A stretch of DNA of 64,000 nt from contig JBDUDK010000131.1 in assembly GCA_040002995.1 (NCBI GenBank), positions 3,556 to 67,555 on the forward strand, in the 5' to 3' direction. Under the pieces are notes generated by a model. The model was given only the letters and a program-made list of their open reading frames with translations. It made no database searches and was not told the DNA's origin. Origin of the DNA: JBDUDK01 sp040002995. GTDB taxonomy: Bacteria > Actinomycetota > Acidimicrobiia > Acidimicrobiales > Ilumatobacteraceae. Position 1 is the first letter of the stretch. Each line of letters starts with the position of its first letter. A program made the translations under genes and the position numbers. Positions 58,540 through 64,000 of this stretch are shown one piece after another.

Positions 58540-60387
58540 ATGCAAACCGTTCGTCTCACGACGGCACAGGCCATCGTCAAGTACCTGATCGCTCAACGAA
58601 TCGAGATCGACGGCATTGACGAACCGCTCTTCCCTGGCGTGTTCGCCATCTTCGGCCACGGCAACGTGACGTGTCTCGGCCAGGCGCTCGAGGAGGCCAA
58701 GGACGAACTGCCGACGTGGCGGGGCCAGAACGAGCAGGGGATGGCCCTCGCCGCCACCGCCTTCGCGAAGGCGAAACGCCGGCGCCAAATCATGATCGCC
58801 ACCAGCTCCATCGGCCCAGGGGCCACGAACATGGTCACCGCCGCGGGGGTCGCTCACGCCAACCGGCTCCCGCTCCTGCTGATGGCCGGTGACACGTTCG
58901 CCAGTCGCGTGCCCGACCCTGTCCTACAGCAGGTCGAGCATTTCGACGATCCCTCGGCGAGCGTCAACGATTCGTTTCGCGCCGTCACCCGCTACTGGGA
59001 TCGGATCATGCGCCCCGAGCAGATCGTGCACTCGCTCCCGCACGCCGTCGCCACGATGCTCGACCCGGCCACCTGCGGGCCGGTTTTTCTCGGGTTGCCG
59101 CAGGATATCCAGGCCGACGCGTACGACTACCCCGAGCGCTTCTTCGCCCGAACCGTTCACACCATCGCTCGTCCCCGGGCCGACAAGGATCAGCTCGCTC
59201 GGGCCGCCAGAGTTCTCGCCGGGGCCCGCAAGCCCGTGATCATCGCCGGCGGTGGGGTGCACTACTCCTTCGCCGAGGCCGAGCTCACGGCGTTTGCCGA
59301 ACGGCACAACATCCCCGTGGTCGAGACCGTGGCAGGCCGGGCCACGCTCACCGCGGCCCATCCGCTCAATGCGGGGCCCATCGGGGTCACGGGCTGCACG
59401 TCGGCCAACGCGCTGGCGGCCGAAGCCGACGTGGTCGTCGCGGTCGGCACTCGTTTGCAGGACTTCACGACCGGTTCGTGGACGCTCTTTCGCGATGAGA
59501 ACGTGCAGATACTGGGCATAAACACCGCGGGCTTCGATGCCGTGAAGCACCTCGCGCATCCGGTGGTGGGCGACGCCCGGGAGACGCTGCTCGAGCTCGG
59601 CGCACAACTCGGTGACTGGCGCAGCGGCGATGACTGGATCAGCCGGGCGACGATGGAGACGGCGCAGTACCACGCCTACATCGACAAGATCGCCGCACCC
59701 GACACGTCGGGCGGACCGCCGACGTACGCGCAGGTCGTCGGCGCGATCGACCGTCTCGCGATACCCACCGACTACGCGCTCACCGCCGCCGGCGGGCTAC
59801 CGGCCGAGCTGAACAACGGCTGGCGCGCGAAGGGCGTGAACTCGTTCGACGCCGAGTACGGCTATTCGTGCATGGGCTACGAGATCTCGGGCGGATGGGG
59901 CGCCAAGATGGCCCTCCCCGATCGAGAAGTGATCGTCTTCGTCGGCGACGGCTCGTACCTCATGATGAACAGCGACCTGTACAGCTCGGTGCTCACCGGT
60001 CACAAGCTCATCGTCGTGGTCTGTGACAACGGGGGATTCGCCGTCATCAACCGCCTTCAGGTCAACCAGGGCGGGCGGCCCTTCAACAATCTGTTCAAGG
60101 ACTCGAAGGTGAAAGACGTTGTCGAAATCGACTTCGCCGCCCACGCCGCGTCGATGGGGTGTATCGCCGAGACCGTTCATTCCATCCCTGAACTCGAGGC
60201 GGCGTTCGGGCGGGCGCGCGCCGCCGATCGCACCTACGTGATCGCCCTCAAGACCCACCAGAACTCGTGGACAGAAGGAGGCGTCTTCTGGGAAGTCGCC
60301 GTCCCGGAAGTCAGCGATCGCGCTGAGGTGCGCGCGGCGAGAGCCGCGATGGACGAAGGCAAGGCCGCGCAGAGGGTGGGCTGGTGA
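58540..60387 (+). CDS. iolD: 3D-trihydroxycyclohexane-1,2-dione hydrolase (inositol catabolism)
   Basis: 615 residues, a thiamine-diphosphate enzyme of the acetolactate-synthase fold. It begins QTVRLTTAQAIVKYLIAQRI, typical of IolD, and has the thiamine site GDGSYLMMNSDLYSSV with CDNGGFAVINRLQ and the catalytic glutamate near GQNEQGMA. It opens the ring dione made from inosose into 5-deoxy-glucuronate. A strong ribosome binding site precedes the ATG. Its stop overlaps the SDR gene by 4 bases, heading the five-gene iol operon. Confidence 0.9.
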   Translation: MQTVRLTTAQAIVKYLIAQRIEIDGIDEPLFPGVFAIFGHGNVTCLGQALEEAKDELPTWRGQNEQGMALAATAFAKAKRRRQIMIATSSIGPGATNMVTAAGVAHANRLPLLLMAGDTFASRVPDPVLQQVEHFDDPSASVNDSFRAVTRYWDRIMRPEQIVHSLPHAVATMLDPATCGPVFLGLPQDIQADAYDYPERFFARTVHTIARPRADKDQLARAARVLAGARKPVIIAGGGVHYSFAEAELTAFAERHNIPVVETVAGRATLTAAHPLNAGPIGVTGCTSANALAAEADVVVAVGTRLQDFTTGSWTLFRDENVQILGINTAGFDAVKHLAHPVVGDARETLLELGAQLGDWRSGDDWISRATMETAQYHAYIDKIAAPDTSGGPPTYAQVVGAIDRLAIPTDYALTAAGGLPAELNNGWRAKGVNSFDAEYGYSCMGYEISGGWGAKMALPDREVIVFVGDGSYLMMNSDLYSSVLTGHKLIVVVCDNGGFAVINRLQVNQGGRPFNNLFKDSKVKDVVEIDFAAHAASMGCIAETVHSIPELEAAFGRARAADRTYVIALKTHQNSWTEGGVFWEVAVPEVSDRAEVRAARAAMDEGKAAQRVGW

Positions 60388-61220
60388 GCGCCGGCGCGGC
60401 GGCACGCGTCGACGGCAAGGTCGTCGTCATTACCGGGGGCAGTCAGGGCCTCGGGGAGGCGACGGCCCGGTTGTTGCGCCAACGCGGAGCGGCGGGACTC
60501 GCGCTGGTAGCCCGTGATCGCGAGCGCGGGGAGGCGGTGGCCGCGGAGCTCACGGGCGACGGGTGCCGCGCCGTGTTCGTGGAGGCCGAGCTCGGCGATG
60601 CCGATGCGTGTGCGTCGGCGATCGCCCAGATTGACGAGGCGTTCGGCGTGGTGCACGGCCTGCTGAACGGGGCCGCCATCACCGACCGCGGCACCGTGTG
60701 GAACACATCGATCGACCTGTGGGATCGCATGTTCGACGTCAACGTGCGCGCCCCATTTCTGCTCGCGCAAGGCGCGGCCCGCATCATGGTGCGCGAGGGC
60801 GTGCCGGGCTCGATCGTGAACATCGGCAGCATGACCGGTCACGGCGGTCAGCCCATCTTGCTGCCCTACGCCGTTTCGAAAGGCGCGCTGCACACCCTCA
60901 CGAAGAACCTCGCGTTCTCGCTGATGCGCAACCACATACGTGTCAACCTTCTCAACCTCGGCTGGATGGACACGCCCGCCGAGCACGACATCCAGAAGCG
61001 CTACCACAACGCGAGCGACGACTGGCTCGAGAAGGCGGAAGCGATACAGCCGATGGGGCGCCTGATCAAGCCGGCCGAAGTGGCCCGGGTGATCTGCTTC
61101 CTTCTCTCCGAGGAGTCGGGGCTCATGACGGGCGCCACGGTCGACTTCGATCAGTCGGTACTCGGGGCGGGCGACCTCACCAAGCCCACGGCCGAACTCC
61201 TACATCGCAACGAGGGATGA
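60384..61220 (+). CDS. SDR within the inositol operon
   Basis: 278 residues, coupled to iolD by a 4-base overlap. Features are VVITGGSQGLGEATARLL, GAAITDRGT in place of the usual NNAG, serine in NIGSMTGHGGQ, and PYAVSKGALHTLTKNL. It most likely oxidises or reduces an inositol-derived polyol or inosose, perhaps a scyllo- or chiro-inositol, feeding the pathway. The GAAI variant of the NNAG segment is tolerated in some sugar-alcohol dehydrogenases. It overlaps the iolG start. Confidence 0.83.
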   Translation: MSAGAAARVDGKVVVITGGSQGLGEATARLLRQRGAAGLALVARDRERGEAVAAELTGDGCRAVFVEAELGDADACASAIAQIDEAFGVVHGLLNGAAITDRGTVWNTSIDLWDRMFDVNVRAPFLLAQGAARIMVREGVPGSIVNIGSMTGHGGQPILLPYAVSKGALHTLTKNLAFSLMRNHIRVNLLNLGWMDTPAEHDIQKRYHNASDDWLEKAEAIQPMGRLIKPAEVARVICFLLSEESGLMTGATVDFDQSVLGAGDLTKPTAELLHRNEG

Positions 61221-62236
61221 CGATGGCCGCACCGCTACGCATCGCCGTGCTCGGTTGTGGTCGCATCGGACAGATGCACGCGGAGCTCCTCGCGCGTCGC
61301 CTCGACCAGGCCGACGTGGCGTTCGTCTACGACGCCATTCCCGCCGCGGCCGAGGCCGTCGGCCACCGGCTCGGTGTGCGAGTGGCGTCGACACTCGACG
61401 AGATCACCACGAGCAACGAAGTCGACGCGGTCGCCATCTGCTCGAGCACCGACACGCACGTCGACCTCATGATCGCCGCCGCGCACGCGGGCAAGGCGAT
61501 CTTCTGCGAGAAGCCCGTGTCTCTCGACTTGGCGCAGGTCGATCGGGGCTTGGCAGCGGTGGCCGCCGCCGGCGTGCCGCTGATGATCGGCTTCAACCGC
61601 CGGTTCGACCCGACGCATCGGGCAGTGCGTGACGCGGTGGCAGGGGGCAAGGTCGGCGAGATCCAGCTCGTGCGGATCTCCAGCCGTGACCCTGCCCCCC
61701 CGCCTGTGTCCTACATCGCGGTCTCCGGCGGCATCTTCCTTGACATGACGGTGCACGACTTTGACATGGCCCGATACGTGACGGGCAGCGAGATCGTGAG
61801 TGTTTTGGCCAAGGGGCGCGCCTGGGACCCCACCATCGGAGAGGCCAATGACCTCGACACCGTCGTCGTCGTCATGGAGCACGAGAACGGTGCCATCACC
61901 ACGATCGACAACAGCCGCCGCGCGGTCTACGGCTACGACCAACGCGTCGAGGTGTTCGGCTCGGCCGGAATGATGTGCTCCGAGAATCCGCTCGCCAACA
62001 CGACTGTGTTTCGTGACGCGAGCGGCACGCGCAAGGCCGGCCTCCCCTACTTCTTCGTCGAGCGCTACATCCCGAGCTACCTCGCGGAGTGGAACGCTTT
62101 CATCGACGCGGTCACGTCAGCGACACCACCGCCGGTGACCGGCGCCGATGGCCGCGCCCCGCTGGTGGCGGGCCTGGCGGCATGGCGTTCGATCCGAGAG
62201 GGCCGCACGGTGGCCACCGCGGAGATCACGGCCTGA
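61217..62236 (+). CDS. iolG: Inositol 2-dehydrogenase (Gfo/Idh/MocA family)
   Basis: 339 residues, with the ATG overlapping the preceding stop; an ATG two codons later is also possible. The NAD motif is VLGCGRIGQMHAELLARR and the family EKP motif appears as FCEKPVSLDL. The substrate lysine is K in that motif, with histidine in VHDFDMARYV. It oxidises myo-inositol to 2-keto-myo-inositol, the first catabolic step. The operon setting between iolD and iolB makes this assignment firm. Confidence 0.9.
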   Translation: MTMAAPLRIAVLGCGRIGQMHAELLARRLDQADVAFVYDAIPAAAEAVGHRLGVRVASTLDEITTSNEVDAVAICSSTDTHVDLMIAAAHAGKAIFCEKPVSLDLAQVDRGLAAVAAAGVPLMIGFNRRFDPTHRAVRDAVAGGKVGEIQLVRISSRDPAPPPVSYIAVSGGIFLDMTVHDFDMARYVTGSEIVSVLAKGRAWDPTIGEANDLDTVVVVMEHENGAITTIDNSRRAVYGYDQRVEVFGSAGMMCSENPLANTTVFRDASGTRKAGLPYFFVERYIPSYLAEWNAFIDAVTSATPPPVTGADGRAPLVAGLAAWRSIREGRTVATAEITA

Positions 62237-62238
62237 CT

Positions 62239-63180
62239 ATGCGTGTCTGGCTCACGGGGGGAACGGGCTTCGTCGGCAGCAACATCGTGCGTACCGCACT
62301 CGGCCACGGGCACGACGTCACGACGACGGTGCACTCGTTCCCGTCGTCGGCGAGCGTGGCGTACGCCACCGAACGGCTCGACATGGTCGACGGCGACGCC
62401 GTGCGAGCGAGCATCGTCAGGAACGCGCCCGATGTGGTCATCCACTGCGCCATCCTTAACGACTTCGGCCGGTTGTACTCCGATCGGCGCGCGGGATGGG
62501 ACGCGTACGTGAACTCGACGCGGAGTGTGGCAACGGCGGCCCGCGATGCGGGTGCGGCCTTCGTGCTCGTCTCCACCGACTGGGTGTTCGACGGCACACA
62601 GGCGAACGCCGACGAGTCGACACCGCCGAATCCGATCAACCTCTACGGGGTGTTGAAGGTGGCGAGCGAGATGGTCGCGCTCGAACACGGTGGCGCCGTC
62701 GCCCGGGTTTCGGGCGTCAACGGACTCCACTACGCGCGCAACGACCCGCCCCGCCAGCAGGACCTCGGGTTCGGCTACTTCGTCGCCGCCGTCGTCGACG
62801 CCCTCCGCCGTGGCGATACGTTCACCGTGTGGGAGGCCGACGACATCAACATGGTCGCCACCCCCTCGCTCGCCAGCGAGTGCGCGGAGCTCATCTTGCA
62901 GATAGGTGAGGAGCGCCACACCGGTGTGTTCCATTGCTGCGGAGCCGAGGCCGTTGGGCGGTTCGAGCTGGCCCGCCGGGCGTGTCGCGTCTTCGGCCTC
63001 GACGAGTCGCGGCTGCGCACAGGACCGCCAGACGCCGCGTCGATGCCAGGGGTGCCGATCCCCTATGACACGAGCATCTCGCTGCCGCGCACGGCGGAGA
63101 TGCTGAGGCACCGACCCTCTCCGCTCACCGAACTGCTCGAGCGATTCCGGGCCGAGCGCGAACTCGCGGAGGTGCCGTGA
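62239..63180 (+). CDS. RmlD-like extended SDR in the inositol operon
   Basis: 313 residues. The NAD(P) motif is LTGGTGFVGSNIVRTAL and the catalytic YxxxK is in NLYGVLKVASEM, with STDWVFDGTQ typical of RmlD (dTDP-4-dehydrorhamnose reductase) relatives. A nucleotide-sugar reductase is not part of the usual iol pathway. The operon position implies it acts on an inositol or deoxyglucuronate-derived carbonyl. It overlaps the iolB start by 4 bases. Confidence 0.8.
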   Translation: MRVWLTGGTGFVGSNIVRTALGHGHDVTTTVHSFPSSASVAYATERLDMVDGDAVRASIVRNAPDVVIHCAILNDFGRLYSDRRAGWDAYVNSTRSVATAARDAGAAFVLVSTDWVFDGTQANADESTPPNPINLYGVLKVASEMVALEHGGAVARVSGVNGLHYARNDPPRQQDLGFGYFVAAVVDALRRGDTFTVWEADDINMVATPSLASECAELILQIGEERHTGVFHCCGAEAVGRFELARRACRVFGLDESRLRTGPPDAASMPGVPIPYDTSISLPRTAEMLRHRPSPLTELLERFRAERELAEVP

Positions 63181-63998
63181 CCGCGAACGACCATCACTTG
63201 TTGCCCGGCTTCTCCGTCACGCCGGCCTCGGCGGGGTGGGAATACCTCAGTTTCGCGGTCGTCGAACTCGCGGCCGGCCAGTCCCACACCGTCACCGAAC
63301 CAGATCGCGAGACAGCGATTGTCCCGATCGCCGGCTCGGGTGACGTCACCGCCAATGGTTCGACCTTTCCGCTCGCCCGCACGAACGTGTTCGCGCAGAT
63401 GCCGTCCGTGCTCTACGCCCCGCCCGGAACAGCACTCGAAGTCAGGTCCTCCGGTTCGTTCACGTTCGCGATCGGCTCCGCGCCGGCCACCGGCCGCTAC
63501 CCGGTCCGGTTGTTCGAGCCCAAGGAGATGCGAAGCGAGTTACGCGGCGGAGGCACTGCGTACCGCCAGGTGAGCCACATCCTGGCCGCCCCACTGCCCG
63601 CCGAACGCCTCATCCTCTACGAGGTCTATGTCCCGCGCGGCACGTGGGCCGGATGGGCCCCGCACTGCCACGACGGGCGCGAGGGTTCGCCGTACCTCGA
63701 AGAGGTGTACTACTTCCGGCTCGATCCCGACGACGGCTTCGTGCTGCATCGCAACTGGCGCGACGACGAAGGCTTCGATGAGCAGTTCGTCGCCCACGAC
63801 GGCGACTGTGTGCTCGTCACCAAGGGCTACCACTCCACCGTCGCGTGTCCCACGTCGCACATGTACTTCCTGAACTACCTCGCGGGTGAGTTGGTCGACA
63901 CCGAGCGCTCGACGCCGCCCTGCTTCCACAGCGCGTACACGTGGATCCAAGACGACTGGTCCGCCGGAGCCTGGACGTTGCCCGTCGTCGGACCGTGA
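63177..63998 (+). CDS. iolB: 5-deoxy-glucuronate isomerase
   Basis: 273 residues from GTG, complete just before the window end. Cupin features include a metal site in HCHDGREGSPYLEEVYYFRL and late histidines in GYHSTVACPTSHMYFLNYLAG. It converts 5-deoxy-D-glucuronate to 5-dehydro-2-deoxy-gluconate, the step after iolD. The remaining pathway genes (iolC, iolJ, iolE, iolA) are not in this window and may follow it. Confidence 0.92.
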   Translation: MTANDHHLLPGFSVTPASAGWEYLSFAVVELAAGQSHTVTEPDRETAIVPIAGSGDVTANGSTFPLARTNVFAQMPSVLYAPPGTALEVRSSGSFTFAIGSAPATGRYPVRLFEPKEMRSELRGGGTAYRQVSHILAAPLPAERLILYEVYVPRGTWAGWAPHCHDGREGSPYLEEVYYFRLDPDDGFVLHRNWRDDEGFDEQFVAHDGDCVLVTKGYHSTVACPTSHMYFLNYLAGELVDTERSTPPCFHSAYTWIQDDWSAGAWTLPVVGP

Positions 63999-64000
63999 TC

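Noticed and set aside
1..64000. Window begins and ends with GATC
   Set aside because: This looks like coincidence or sampling of the window edge, not a biological boundary.

Overview
This is a compact, GC-rich chromosomal segment of about 54 protein-coding genes with no rRNA, tRNA, CRISPR array, phage gene or transposase that I can see. Gaps between genes are short (none above about 225 bases), and many neighbours overlap by 1-4 bases (ATGA or TGATG). The gene content points to a free-living, aerobic, heterotrophic actinobacterium, probably of the class Acidimicrobiia. The reasons are leaderless-type TANNNT boxes 6-8 bases before start codons, Thr/Pro-rich secreted proteins with LysM or Ig-like domains, a GNAT/acyl-CoA synthetase fusion, and PspC-type sensor kinases. 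The class assignment is inference.

Layout. 1-9 kb: 3' end of a class III aminotransferase, alanine dehydrogenase, an AbiEi/DUF559-like protein, then MFS transporter, hydrolase, membrane MurF-like ligase and D-Ala-D-Ala ligase, then a secreted Ig-like protein. Four copies of one hairpin element sit in the gaps of this part only. 8.8-15.6 kb: a TetR regulator divergent from a four-gene overlapping operon (acyl-reductase/HAD fusion, zinc alcohol dehydrogenase, LarA-like protein, PlsC acyltransferase), with a paired palindromic operator between them. 15.6-23 kb: VOC protein, LysM lipoprotein and glutamate synthase (gltB, gltD). 23-28 kb: enoyl-CoA hydratase, nitroreductase, and a GntR-VOC pair divergent from aconitase.

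28-35 kb: small membrane protein, HAD-PlsC fusion with a possible structured leader RNA, LysR, acyl-CoA carboxylase beta subunit, SDR and citrate synthase. 35-40 kb: an icd-GNAT-YceI-quinone reductase run on the minus strand and a GIDE-LemA fusion. 40-46 kb: acyl-CoA dehydrogenase, GNAT/acyl-CoA synthetase fusion, aldo/keto reductase and a membrane-anchored sulfite-oxidase-like molybdoenzyme. 46-52 kb: MoxR-DUF58-VWA, a LolA-like exported protein and an ABC exporter. 52-55 kb: Rieske oxygenase, SDR and SMP-30-like lactonase. 55-58.5 kb: a LuxR/PspC-kinase two-component system divergent from a PspC/LiaF-like membrane protein. 58.5-64 kb: a myo-inositol catabolic operon (iolD, SDR, iolG, RmlD-like reductase, iolB).

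Three TCA-cycle genes (aconitase, citrate synthase, isocitrate dehydrogenase) lie apart in the window. Aconitase and icd share a 21-bp direct-repeat element upstream, which suggests co-regulation, possibly by the adjacent GntR protein. The least explained parts are the TetR-controlled reductase/LarA-like/PlsC operon, the membrane MurF-like/Ddl cassette, the four-copy hairpin family, and the possible leader RNA before the HAD-PlsC gene.
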